A DNA stretch of 64,000 nucleotides from Pleuronectes platessa. Lineage: Eukaryota; Chordata; Actinopteri; Pleuronectiformes; Pleuronectidae. The notes under the pieces are model-generated. The model was not told the origin of the DNA. It did no database searches and worked only from the letters and a program-made list of their open reading frames with translations. Both the position numbers and the translations under genes were made by a program. The DNA is taken from assembly GCF_947347685.1 (NCBI RefSeq), contig NC_070629.1:15679185-15743184 (forward strand), written 5' to 3'. Of the stretch, positions 39,305 to 52,400 are shown in pieces (the first letter of the stretch is position 1; the number at the start of each line of letters is the position of its first letter).

Positions 39305-40654
39305 GAGGCTGTGGGCGTCTCTGCTCCCCGTCCTGAAGTGGAGCTCCACGCTCTCTATGGAGAAGGGACCTCAGTGAATAGGTCCCCACTCAGGAGGAAT
39401 AAAGGAACCCCTCCACTGGTTTGTTTTGGAAGCTGTCTTATTGATCTGTCTACCTATGAATGAATGCATTGGCCCAGTTTTTCCTGCTTGTGTAGACAAT
39501 GCCACTCAAGGCCTGTGTTCACGTTGTTCCGAGAGAATGGCGTGCATTAAGAGGAGTTTGGGAGCATTTGTAATTTCATCCCTCCATCTACTCCACTAAC
39601 CTTTCCCCACAAAGAATGGAGGTGGCAAATGAAGAAACAGCAAATCGATGACCATTGACCGCCTGAATCCATTTCAGTTTGCACGAGGGCATTTTCCGTA
39701 AGTAGGGTGATGCGTAGACCCAATCACCGGGTTATTGAGCTGTGTCATACAAACACTATTTAATCTGATAAATTGACGTGATTTTACATTGTGCCTGGGA
39801 CCTTGACGACCCAGAGAGGAGCCAGTGTAAACACAGAGAAAGAGGAGCTCATGTGTCTGTATTCTCCGAGTGCAGATTAAAGCAGCGTGGCTTCCGAGGT
39901 GGACATCTTTGTGGAACTATTTTGAACAGGGTCCATTATGTGTATTTAGTGGGGCATATGATCATTACATAAAGTATGAATTCAATGGCGAGGCAATACC
40001 GCTAAAGAAAACAGGAACTCTGCAGTAATGTAAGTAAATATGGTCAAATTACCCCTTCAAAGATCCATAGATATGCATATATTTCTGTTCATTGTTTAAA
40101 AAATAATACAATAACATATTAAACATTGTGGGACCAAAAGTGTTTGCCGTCTTATTTCTTAATTCTAGTGTATATATGTATATAAACATTTTTATGTGAT
40201 ATACTTTTGTAATTGTATTTTAAAAAAATATAAAAAAATGAATATATAAAGTTAGATAAAATACATAAACATGTTTAATATTATCAAACAAACATCAGAC
40301 CTACAATACAGTATTAAGCATTGTTTTAAATAAAAAATTCATAACCTTTTTGTTTTGAGGGTGTAGCTTGGATGGGAATTTCAATAGGAGGGGCTGGGGT
40401 GTATCGATTGCATATTTTCAAAGTTTAGCTTGCTCTTGCGAGTTTTTCCAGGATTACCAACCCCAGCTTTAAGCTGACTAAACCGTGAGCTCTTCTGTCA
40501 ACTGTAAACCAAAAGCGTAGGGATCCTGAGTTTAGGAGTTTTCCTAAAGAAAACAAAAAACAAGTGCCGGTCGAATGCAAGGATTCATGAATGGAACCTT
40601 CTCCCTGTTGATCTAATGCTAAGGCTTTCTGCATAGAGCATAGGGATAAAATAA

Positions 40655-43198
40655 AAAGGACGTAGTAAAGAACATAATTTATTTAAGACAAAATCTAAAG
40701 CAGAAATAAATACACGGATGAACAACAACATGTGTGATGTACTCTAAGAACCCAAGAGTGAATAACAAACACTTTCAGTGGTAACAAACTGAAGAAACGC
40801 CTCATCAGGCCAACGAATTCTGAGAGTTTCTCCAGGTTCTTCTTACCCGACCAGACATTAAAAAAAATCTGTAACCGATTTGTCAACCACATTTTCAAAA
40901 CTGATTTTTAATCCATCATGCACTCTATTAACAAAATAAAGTGAATATTGTTAAAATTAGAAATGTTTACAGGCCTCGACATGTGAAATAAATAAAAAAA
41001 GAAAAGAAAAATCAATCAATAAAAAGTCATTAGGATAAATTAGATTTAGTTTAACAGGTAGAATTATGAAAGGGTACGGTGGAGAGGGAAGGAAGTGCAG
41101 GTAAGGGGGTGGGCTGTTAAATCAACTCAACATACAAATCAGTTTTCATCAAAACAATCTAGAAATTAGGCAAGATTGATACATTCATTATGTGCATATT
41201 CCCTATGGTATCAAACAGATAAACTGAGGCTAAGACTTTCGGCATCAGGAGCTTAAAAGTGTGATATGGTGCTGCTCTGCTTCATAAACCGTGTTCCGTA
41301 CACAATGCATAGAGCTGGAATGTGTGAACTGCAGCTCTATGATGACTGTATCGATGAAATTAAATTTGCCAGATGCCACGCATTTGTTATTAGTCTGAGA
41401 ACACGTACCATACATTCCTGAATAGACCGGACAATCACAACAGCCCAGTGCAGCGTCTGCATAGTGACTGCATGAGCTCACACCTGTACCCTCTATCTAC
41501 AGCATGTAAAGACACTGGGTTTTCATTTAACCAGAACTAGTGATTCTCTCTTTATCAAGTTGGTTCTCTAGACACCAGCACACACCAGCAGAAACCACAT
41601 TGGGAAAGGGGGGGACCAACATACTTGGCACCATTTTAGAATCAAAACTTATACAAATCCACATTTTGATCAGTTAGAAATAGAATAACAACTAAAAAAT
41701 GATTGTTCTCAAAAGATTATAAAAGCAATGGATGGGTTTAAGTAAAAATAAAACAGGAAATGAGAACAAAGGCGGTAGCTTATCAACAGGAGTTGACATC
41801 CTTTCTTCTCGATCGCAATGCCCTTTGAGATTACAGCTGAGGCAGAGATCCGACAAATGCAGACAGATGTAGACGCTACATGTTGTCTGTCAGAAGAACA
41901 ACCTCAGATTCTCTCACAGCTTCAAAACGGCTCAGTTAAAACCAGGGTGGTCACACTGCAAAATTAAAAACATCACAAATCTATCATTAAAAAAAACAAA
42001 AACAACCTAAGTTTGTCCTTGATGGCAACTTCAATTAGACACATTTCAAAACACATTAGATTCAAGTCAATGAGATGTGTACCATGGAGTTCAACATCTT
42101 GTGTTACTCTTCTTCAGTTGTCCACACTCAAAGACCCTGGTCCGGTGACGGCTCGTCCCATCCAACCCCCTCCCTCCTCTGACTACAAACACAAACGCAC
42201 CGGCAAAACTCTTAAGACTCTTTCAGATTGCTTTGTGGTCCGTGGCAATGGAATTTTGACATCTGAATTTCAACACAAATATTTTTTTTAGGTTTTTCTC
42301 AAAAGACAGACATGAGGCCACAGAATGGTAGTTATCAGTTTCCCCTAAAAAAACGTAAGGAAAACATATAACTGAGGATGATTTTAGGCGAATAAGAACA
42401 GACCAGCCTCCATAAACCTTTCCAGATTCTATGATATTCCGTGAGCCACACGTCGTCACAATGTTTTCACTGAGGGAAGCTAGCACTCTGATGGGCTGTG
42501 ATACAGACTGGTTTATAGGTGGTTCTATGACTCTTAATGTCAAGGTGATGCGCATAACCGCCAGCCAATAAAACTTAAACCTTACAGCATTTATCCAGTC
42601 AAGCAGAGTAACTCCAGCTTTTCCTGGATATGTCTGTGATATAAGTCATTGCCGGTGAAAATTTACAAGGGGACAACAGGCTGAAATCGAACTGTTACTG
42701 TCATGCACGAAACTGTAAGAGTGGGGTTTTCTAAAGTAAAAGACAAAGTGTCGATGGATCAGTAATGGATTGTAATAGGCATCTGAGATAAAAGTATAAT
42801 ACCTCATATCATTCAAATTTGATACACAAAATGGATCAGTATCTCTTGACAGTACTAATACCACTGACACAGAATAATATTCGTTCAACTCGTACCTTTA
42901 GTCCGTCTGTTATTAAAATTTATAAATCTTGCCCTTCAAATGAAACACTGTAATTGTAGTATTAAAAACAACGCTGAGTTCATAGAGTCATCTGTGAAGG
43001 AAGCACTGGAAGTTGAACCAGGAGCTCTGATGATATGGTCATTGAGAGGTGGTCAGAGGGAGGGAGGGAGGGAGGAAGGAGGAAGTTGACGAGCAGAGTC
43101 ATCAATCGGCCTCTGCTGCCCCCAATCAGTCCTTTCTGATCAGGCTGAACGTACAGCAGCACTGCGGGGGTCCGGCTGCCACTGCTGGGTTCCTGGTG
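40655..43198 (-). other. tmem161b: Probable 3'UTR of tmem161b
   Basis: AT-rich, with no long convincing reading frame on either strand. Reading past the stop on the minus strand, the first canonical AATAAA is at 40683-40678, followed by T-rich sequence suitable for cleavage near 40655-40665. An ATTAAA variant sits at 40912-40907. The extent is inferred from these signals only. Confidence 0.4.
40678..40683 (-). terminator. tmem161b: Candidate polyadenylation signal AATAAA for tmem161b
   Basis: TTTATT on the plus strand reads AATAAA on the gene strand. It is the first exact hexamer in about 2.5 kb after the stop codon, and T-rich sequence follows. Not verified by transcript data. Confidence 0.4.
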
Positions 43199-43494
43199 CT
43201 ATGCCGCCATAAGATACTGATGGTAGAAGAGACCGAAGAGGGAGGTGGAGAAGAGGCAGGCGGCAATCCACCAAGTAAAGAAGGAGAAGAGGCCCCGGAA
43301 AAGCGAGGGGCTGAAAACAGTCCGCAGGCCTCCCAGAGCCACCGACAGCTGGGCTACTGACGCCCGGGCTCCTGTTTCTACCACTGAAGCTGGTGTCGGG
43401 GCGGCTACTGATGCCTCCCCCATCACCGAGTCAGAGTTCATGTCGTAGGTGCAAGGCAGGTCTTCTTCAAAAGAGACCCACCAGGAGTGTCCAC
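43199..43494 (-). CDS. tmem161b: tmem161b last coding exon 12 (residues 395-492 and stop)
   Basis: Acceptor CCGGCAG, stop TAG at 43201-43199. Encodes GGHSWWVSFEEDLP, then an Ala/Val/Ser/Thr-rich linker (MGEASVAAPTPASVVETGAR), then SVAQLSVALGGLRTVFSPSL and the final membrane segment ending FYHQYLMAA. The ends match human TMEM161B closely. The linker (about residues 400-445) is lineage-variable and cannot be aligned with the human one by eye. Confidence 0.94.
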
Positions 43495-46400
43495 CTGCCG
43501 GAGAGCGAGCAAAGGAAGAAAGATCAAACGTCTGGGAAGAAAAATAAAAAAAAGAATCTTTAAAAATCATTGTGCGCTGCATGACTCACCTAAGGTTTTT
43601 AGCAGCAAAGTGGTATGCAGCAGTATCACCAGTGGTGCCACATATTGTAGTGCGATTACACACAAGTAGTAAAAAATACGCGCAACCTGAGTGGAAAAAG
43701 TGAAAGTGGTGAAAAAGAATAATAACGTTAGTTCAGGCTTTACACAAACTGTTTAAAAGAACAGTTTAAAAACTCTTGAAGCTGATGCAAATATAAAATA
43801 TAAAATATCATTGATAGAACTCCAAAACATGACTACATCTGATATTAAATATGATCACAGATGATACTTCACCTGAAGTCTGTAATATACATCAAAACAC
43901 TACCAACAATGAGTTTTCACATAGGAGAGGCTGGTCTGCCCTACACTGAGCTTGTTTACAAGTTTACACTAAAATCAGGGATTCTGTGGGTTTGAATAAG
44001 TCAGACTATTTCAGACCACAACAAATTCAATTTAAGACCCATGTCAAGTATGAGAGAAATAAAGTGAAATTGGAGCCCAAGATTTATTTACACTTTCCCA
44101 TAATTGAAGATAAAGTGAAGTAGCCAAATGGAGGATAAACCTCAAAATTCCCCATTATCTCACAACCACAGATACAGACAATAGGTATCCATGACCTTTC
44201 CCACAGAAAAGTGTATTTAACTGGAGTGTTGTAGACAGTTATCAGTTCCATGTTGGTCTTGTTTATAGTTTTATTACACGGTGTCAATATCTGTATTGTT
44301 GACAGAGAACTACAATAAACAGACATTCCAATTTATACACGCCGCACTAAGTCTTATTAAATGAACCTCAAAGTATTGTACAACTGTACGTTGTAATTTA
44401 ACGTATTTAATTCAATCTCAGACTTTTGGGACCACGTTGAGACACTGAATGTTGGGGGAGCTTTGAAAAGACAATTACTGCACCAATGTCCAACTGCACA
44501 AAAGTACAGTAAAGTTTTGTGCCCTGTTCCTGACAATATATATGCTATTAATAAAGGGAAAACACTTCTGCAAAGCAAACTACATGGCTCCAATTAAAAG
44601 GAATATAGATCACCCCAGTATATGTTCTAAAAGGGATTATTTATATATGTTTTATCATTTTATCATAGAATTACACTGGGGTATAACCATGATTAATATT
44701 GATTAAAATGAATTATCTGACTCACCATCTTCTGCAGGTCAACGGTACTTATGCGACCCGCCTCCTTCTTCATCTGGTCCACACTCTTCTGGGCCAGGTT
44801 GAGGTAGGCCTGCAAATGATGTCTCATCATGGCGAGCCGGAGCAGACACATCAGTAGGATGGCCCATAACCGCAGCGTATCATATGTCTGCTCAGTCATC
44901 CTGGTAGTAATAAGAAAGACAACAGAGAGCGAGAGAGAAGATTAAGGGATGACGGCTTTGCTGGCCCGCTAACTCAACCCATCATGTATCTGCTTTATCA
45001 CTTGGATGGTAGACAGAGACAATGAGACAGAAAGGAAAGATAATAGGAGTAAAAAAAGAGTCAAAAACAAGTCAAGACGAAGAAGTAAGAGAGGGTGAAG
45101 TTGAGATAAAAAGGTGAAAAGGGGGGTTAGGTAACATGAAAGACGACTTGGTCAAGTTTGACCTTGAAGCCACAGTCGCTGTCAGCAGCAGGAGAAAGTT
45201 TGACATGTGTCGGGATTCAAACTTATGCAACAAATGAAAAATATGTGTATCTTAGTATGAATAACAAGCTGACAAATGACAGCAGTTAGAGATGGAACAA
45301 AGAGCTTTCCCGCGGGTATGACTTAATATGTGTACAGTCTCATTTAAACCTGAGTAGACAACGTTCCCATTGCGGTGATTTTATCTACGAACTGTAAACA
45401 CATTCCTTATCTCATTCAACCTTCATAAATTCAATTTTGATAACTGCTGTTGCATTGTTTACAGCAACAATTACTTTTATTTTCACAGCTTGGCAACGTT
45501 GTCCCGTCGCTCCTGTTAGAGTGGCAGGTCATTAGCTTGCCAGGCAGCAACAGAGTCCGACTGACTGACAACCAAATACAGATCAATCTGCTGGAGGTAC
45601 GAGGATATGGATCTTTAACAGATTATTGTTTTTCGTGAAATGTTTACGCAATATAATACATGTGCTGCAAAGCAGTTAACCTCTGTACGATCTCAATTAG
45701 GATAACTATTTAAGATGGTTAAATTAAATTATTATTATATTGGTAGTGTACTGTACATCTGGGTCAAACAAGAATTGTGTGAAACAGATAATTACTTACA
45801 AAGGCACATTCTCCTTTCCCAGATTGGGGTTCATTAGGTAGTCCTTCGTTATGGGCTTCACCCACAGCAGGACCATGATGAGAGGGGACAGGAAGTTGAT
45901 ATGAAGCAGAGTCCTGCAGAAAAGGAGACGTTACAAATAATACATCAATTATAATGTTAGGTGATCAAATAATCCAACAACTTTGACTCTTTTTTCACTC
46001 ACACAATCATCGATAAACCATTGAATTAGAAAGTGGGTAACTCTCTGTAATCTTTCCTTTTTAATCTCAATTTGAAGTTAATATGGAGAGAAAAATGGTC
46101 CATATTATCAATACGACTGTCCCTGAGAGGGGTGAGAAGATAACCAAGGCCCACAGATTTTGTAGGTGTGGGAGATAATCCCTGCTGGTGAAAGGGTCTG
46201 AGGATGTAAGCTTGTGACAGCTAAGATGGGGAATGGAGGAGGAAGAGGAGGCCAGAAGAGAAGAGAGTCTGCTATGCCAAAGTGGATTACCTGGATGCAA
46301 TGTGCTCCCTGCTCTGCACCCCCTATCATGGTTGGAGACATGCCACCCAGTGAGTTCGGAAGCAGAAATCTGCCCCAACTGAGGAAGTCTTCATCTGACT

Positions 46401-49400
46401 CACTAGGTGCTCTCTGGTATCTGACACACTCTGAATAGTAGGAGACAAGTACAGCGGTGCTATACTTGCATTCGTGGTACTCTAAAATAGGGTAGACTGA
46501 TATTTGAGTTCTGGGTTTGTGGCCAATTTGAGCACATCACAACCATAGAACTGGAGAGACCACACTAGATAATATTCTTTCTCCTAGTTCTGATGTTACC
46601 GCCTATTCTGTTCATCTTATAATGTTTTATTATATCTTGATTTTACTCTTTTACTCTAATCTTTTTCCATTTCTGTATCTGTGCTTCATTACAGTGTGGT
46701 CTTCAAGTTGATTTTAAATGTTTTCTCATTGTAATGTTTAACTACTGTTTGTCTTCAATGCCTTTTTAATCTTTAACTCGTTAAGGACTTTGTATCTGTG
46801 TTTTGAAAGGTGCTTTAAAAAGTTCATCATTAATAATACAATATTTTCAATATCAGCTGAAACATGAATTAAGAGTTCTCTACATCATATGTGATAAAAC
46901 TAAAAGTTAAACACTGAAGATAATGCTGTCAACAAAGTGTGGGATGTGAAACATTTGCAACTGGAAACTAATCTTCAAGGTCATTTCCACCAAAGACTGT
47001 TGTGACGTATTTGTGTGGTGTACTCACTGTGTAAGTTTGGCTGTGGTGAGATTGAGTGCATCGAGGTGCATCTGGGCCAATCGTAGACCAGGGAAAGTTA
47101 GAAATGCTCCAATCAAGGAGCAGAGCAGAGCTAGGATCAGCTTGAAGGTGAGTTTAGATATAGGACCCCTGTGTAAAAAAAACACATGGTGATACTACTA
47201 TAGTTTCACAAGTCATAAAGAATTCATGAAGGTGGAGAAAAACAAAAAGGATACTGCGAGAATACTGATATTGTACTTACTGGGACTCTAAACCCTGGTT
47301 CTCCAGAAACTGTAGAGCGCTGTCAGAGAAGTTTGCAAAACCTGGAAATGAAAAAAGTAAAATATATTCAGCAGTGACTCACACACCGGTGCTAAAATTT
47401 TTTTAAAAAATGGTTGTTAGCAACAGGGTCATTTTTTAAGACAAGCCTGGCGGAGCACTCACCGGTCTCAAGACCAAACTCTAGGTAGTTTTCAGTGACG
47501 ATGAGAATGGCCATGGCTTTGACAAAAAAGAAAAAACCAAAAGTAATACAGAGAGAGCGCTCGCCACCTTCCTCGAGCTTGAAGTAGTGGGCCGTTAGAG
47601 AGAAAAGGGTCTTACTGAGGGGAAGAGTCAAGGGAAATCAGCACCAAAAGCACACTGGCATTTAAAGCTTATCCAAAGCGCTTTGCAGATACATTTCTAA
47701 ATTCTATTCACAGGTTCAAGGGAAACAGAAATAAGTCTTTGCATTAAACCAATACAACAAACTTTATAGCACAGTAACAGACAGATATTCACCATACAAA
47801 ACCATACTCATCTTTTCGCAAGTTCGGGCACACTTAACTGTGTGAACCCTCAACCCTGTCGTGCCATACAGACCCTGCAACACACACAGCATGTGTGGGT
47901 CTGTGGCACCAGTGCGTGCCATCAAGCTCGCAATAGTGTTTTTCTCGGCCCCAGTTGACACTGATCGGAAGGCTAAGGACAGAGCGTGTTTCTTAAGTCT
48001 AAAGATGAAACTCTCAGTTCACGGAACATTTCAGGTGACAGCATGCCAATTTTTCACTCCCTTTCAGTTCATTTCAAGAAAGGTATTCAATCCAGTACGG
48101 TCTTCTGTCTGTCTCTAACCCGTATTCAGTGCTGTGAAGACAGCTGCATAAACACTCGGCGGACGAGTTAGAGCCAGCGTGAGGTTGAAACTAGAAATAC
48201 AGCCTCGTTTGAGCTGTCATGTAGCGGCCTACAATTATTATACAGTCGAGCTGACCTGTAAACATAGGCCAAGCGTGAGATATCCAGTCTTTTTATCATA
48301 TTCCACTAAACAAGAGGGAGTCTCCACCGGTTTTATCAGTGGACAGGCTAACAGAGCAGTTGAGCTGATATCCAGGCCAAGAGACTTAAACATGTCATCA
48401 GAGCCGAAATGGGAAAACTGAAATCAAGTGTTCCATTAACACATATATTGCGCCAACATATTCCCTCATCGTCATACTCCAGTGTCATCTGTTCCCAAGT
48501 CTGCCCCCCCAAGCATATCAGCCTGTTGGGCTGTGAAAATTGGGCCTCCAATCTCGAGTGAGGGCAGGAAATGACACACCATCTGACCGTAGTGAGCTGG
48601 GCCCGAGCACTGGGAAGATTGATCCCTGTGGTTGGTGGCAAGGATAATGCATATTATTTAACCATCATTCAGCGTAGCAGAATAGCAGGTAGCTGTGGAG
48701 CATAAAGGTGCTGGCAGCCAAAGCTTTAGCAGTCATTTTACAGCCTCTCACCACCACTGCTGCTGCTGCAACCACACAATCACGCTGGAATGATGCAGAC
48801 TCTCTTATAGACAATGAGATGTTAACCTATGGCATATATAGGGGCTGTTAGGAAGACTGTAACCTGGAAATAATTGAAAGCCTGAAGGAGAGTCCATAAA
48901 ACATAGGTTTGCGGAGCTGAAACATTGCATGTTACCAACCAACCCACCCACCCACACACTTGATGCACAGCAGAAATATGTTCTTCGATTGGTGTGATAT
49001 GAAAAAAACAAATAACAAACCAAGATCTAAAGAGTAACTGATGTAAGGATACATGACGAAGGCAAGTACGAGCAGGCACCAGACCACACTGATGTTCATC
49101 TCTCCTGAGGGCTGAGCCACGCTGTAGTAGAGTTCTGTTATCAGATAGACCACAGTTGCCGCTACTGTGAAATCCACCAGCCACTGGAACTCTGGGAAGT
49201 AGTGCAATGCTGGGGGCACACACAGAGTATAATTAGATCCATACAGCCCAGTATACATGAACATTAAACATGGGAGAATGAAAACTTGGGATTATAGATG
49301 TTTGTCCAGTTAGATTTATACCTAATGTGTCGACTTCTGTGATGCATTTCGTCTCCAGCTGTAAGTCTATGTCCTTTGGAACTGTTAGTGGCTTATTGTC

Positions 49401-52400
49401 AATGTGACCATTGTACTTCCTAAGGAAAAGAGAGGTGCAAAACAACAAGTGGGGTCAGGAAAACAATGATAGCGACTCCAGAATACAGCAAATGCGATGT
49501 TTGACCATTGAAAAACAGCTTAATGTTGTAATCTTGCAGACATTTGTTTAGGTTTGTTTGGCAACATGCCTTTCATGCAGATCAAAATAAAAACAGGGTC
49601 AATGAACACATTTACAGTTAATTTTTTTAGCATTTGTAAAAGTTCACCTCACAGGTTCACTTTGAGAACTTTATAAATTACCTGTTTAACCTTACTACTG
49701 ACAATTTACACAAGAAACCATATGTTTTACAGCTGATTTCCCATCTCCAATATAGTTAATCCATCACAGAAAATATGATCAAATATCCAATTTAATTTAT
49801 TGCAAAGTTGTGAGCATTCACGGCCCCCTCTATATTTAATACTTAGCATAGTTCTATTTATATTTTTTCCCACTAATACTTCTGGACTTCCATGACCGAG
49901 CGCATAGGCGGTGCTAAACCGCTGACAGCAGGTGAATGGATTGCTGTTCTTTAGGTCTGAAGAACTGTCTGGTGGGCCTCCTCAGTTCTGGGCTTTGTTT
50001 GTTCAGCCTGGTGTGTGTCTGTGTGTGTGCTCGATTCAAGGGACAATACCACTGAAAGACTTTCGGGCCAAACATGCCCCGGACAGATTTCATCTCTGAG
50101 GCACCTGACGGGGGGAGAAAGGGGGCTCAGCAGCTCAGGCACCCCTCACTGAGGGAGTCAGATGGTTGACAAAGGGAACGGAGCTGCATGGCACGAGCTG
50201 GCAAAAGGACAGTGGTCCATCTTTTCCTTCAAGGGATTACGGAGCATGTGGTGCTGAAGAGCATTGACCTGCCTCATACAGGGTCGGAGAAAGGACTCTG
50301 CTACAAAACCGCCTTGAGTAAGGAGCTGGACACCATGTGGAACAGTAAGGATTAGCATTCAGTTGTGAGTTCAATTTGAATTCACATTAAGAGGGCGAGC
50401 ACAAAGGAAACAGAGCCAAATTCACATTGTCAACATATGGTATAACTTCCACCTGCAGCCATAATGACTGAATAGCAGTTTTTTCTCCCTTTAATTGCAA
50501 AGTGGTCTTAAAGGAAATTCATCCTCCAGAATCAAAGCTTGACATCTGACCACTTTGAAGACATAATGCAGATACAATCCTTTTAAACTGTCATCCCTTA
50601 AAATAGCCTTGATAGTAATGACTCCAAAAAACAGGACCAGATTTCCTCACATCCACTAGACAGGGGCCACTTCTAAGCCAAGTTGCTCTGAGCCCAGATG
50701 AAGAGTCCGTAAAGGAACAAAACAACAAAAATAGACTTCTGTCTCCTCACTTCAAACATGCAGTAAATGAGCCACACAAACACACATCAGCGTCATCTCC
50801 CTGCCGACATGCCTGTGGTCTCCATCCATCTCCAACGTCTGCGTCTCATCTTTGCTTTCCTCTCTGATGAAAGGGGTACCTTTCGTTCCTGATCTGTGCC
50901 ACTGCATTTCCCCAGCCCCCAAACAATAGCCCTTCTTCATTTCATTTCTGCAACCCCCCCCTCCCATCCTTAAGCGCCTCACAACCTACCTGTCTTTCCT
51001 CTTCTGTCCTTTTTGTTTCCCCGCTAAGCTCCTCAGCTCATCTTCCGTGGGGTGCTGATACCACCGCAGACTGTGAACAAAGAAAATGAAAGAGATCAGG
51101 CTCAGACTTGTACAGAAAAGGAAAGAAAAGATTTAATATAATTAAAATTTTAGTTTTAGGGTTAGGAAAAACAAAACACTTATTTAATTATTGACACATA
51201 CTGAATAAGAAGATTAATAATATTGATTTTTGACGATGAAAGAGAAGGAAGTGGAGTCAAGGTTAGATACTGTAAAGTCTCCCTCTCTTCACTTCCATTT
51301 CTTGTAGGAATAAGGGAATAACACTTACTGCTAAAAGCTTATATTGCCTTTTCATTATACCTTGAAGAAATATCAAAAACCTCGTTGAAAATGCTCTTGA
51401 AGCAGTGACATTAAGTCTTGATTCTACGAAACTTGACTCAAAGCCTCATTTTGTAACAGCACTGAGATTAATGCTTAACTCCTGAATAACAAACACAAAA
51501 CAGACACTTGTGAGACACTTTGCGACATCAGTCCTTAAGGATCAAGCTTGAAACAGGATGTAATTTAGGAGCTTTCTTTACAAAACAAACATCCTCAACC
51601 TTTTTTTCCAGAAACTGTCCTGTCAGAGCATCCTGAGAAGCAAGTTGTGTGGTGGAGGAGGATAGAAAGAGCACAGCTTGTTTTTCCCCCTGTATATTTA
51701 TTTATTGTGGAAAATTAAATACAAAGTATTCTGGAGGGACACTTCAGGCCTACTGCTTAGGGCGAAAAAGTTTTCAAAAAATGTTTCACCAGTGCCCTGA
51801 AAAGAAATATTTATGAATTATTAAACGTGTTCCAAAAATCTGTTTACTGAAATACATATGTGACACTAATTATGGGAAATGAGGCGGGCACTATATTTGC
51901 ATGTACTTTTCTCTCGGGTTATCCCGATATTTCAGTGCCCTTTGTTCTTTGCAGTGTGATTTAATGATTCTCTTACTTATTCAATCCAGACTATTTGGAA
52001 TACTCTCCCATCTGAGTTAACATTTTGATGCCATTGTTCTGGACTCGTTTTGAAATAAACTTCTCAGAAGGCAAAGGACATTGGAGAAATGAAACAACAG
52101 CACTTGGAAGAACTATTTAAAACAGCATGTATGGGATTTTACATTACCTGCCACTGCAGAGAAGCCATCTTGCGAAGGAATAATGAGGTATTATTTTTTG
52201 AATTACACTGGCCATTACCATGGTAACCACCAGCTGCACACCGATCACACCCTGTGGAATTGAGATGGGGGGTTTAAAATCACATTTAAAGAGTAATTAT
52301 ACATGCCACAAAGCACTTACACACATGAAGTATGGGTTTATATGGACTAATACCTACTGGAGCATGTCTTCTCAGATTAAAAAGATTTTAAAATGCAATT

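Larger units (their letters stand above)
14361..40654. other. Intergenic desert, right part
   Basis: No gene supported between the LINE and the tmem161b 3'UTR. It holds the listed repeats, microsatellites, motif candidates and CNE-like blocks. The longest non-repetitive frame (33067-33600 minus, 177 codons) shows no recognisable domain or splice support. Confidence 0.65.

Noticed and set aside
46138..46155. Partial likeness to miR-9 on the minus strand (GGTTATCTTC)
   Set aside because: The match breaks within the seed-proximal part and no precursor hairpin is present. It lies in an intron on the gene strand but does not fit mature miR-9.
47655..47720. Possible copy of the TTATCCAAAGC repeat in intron 5
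   Set aside because: Only about 12 bases match; too little to support.
52214..52227. X-box-like ATTACCATGGTAAC
   Set aside because: It lies in coding exon 2 and is explained by the conserved residues VVTMVMA.
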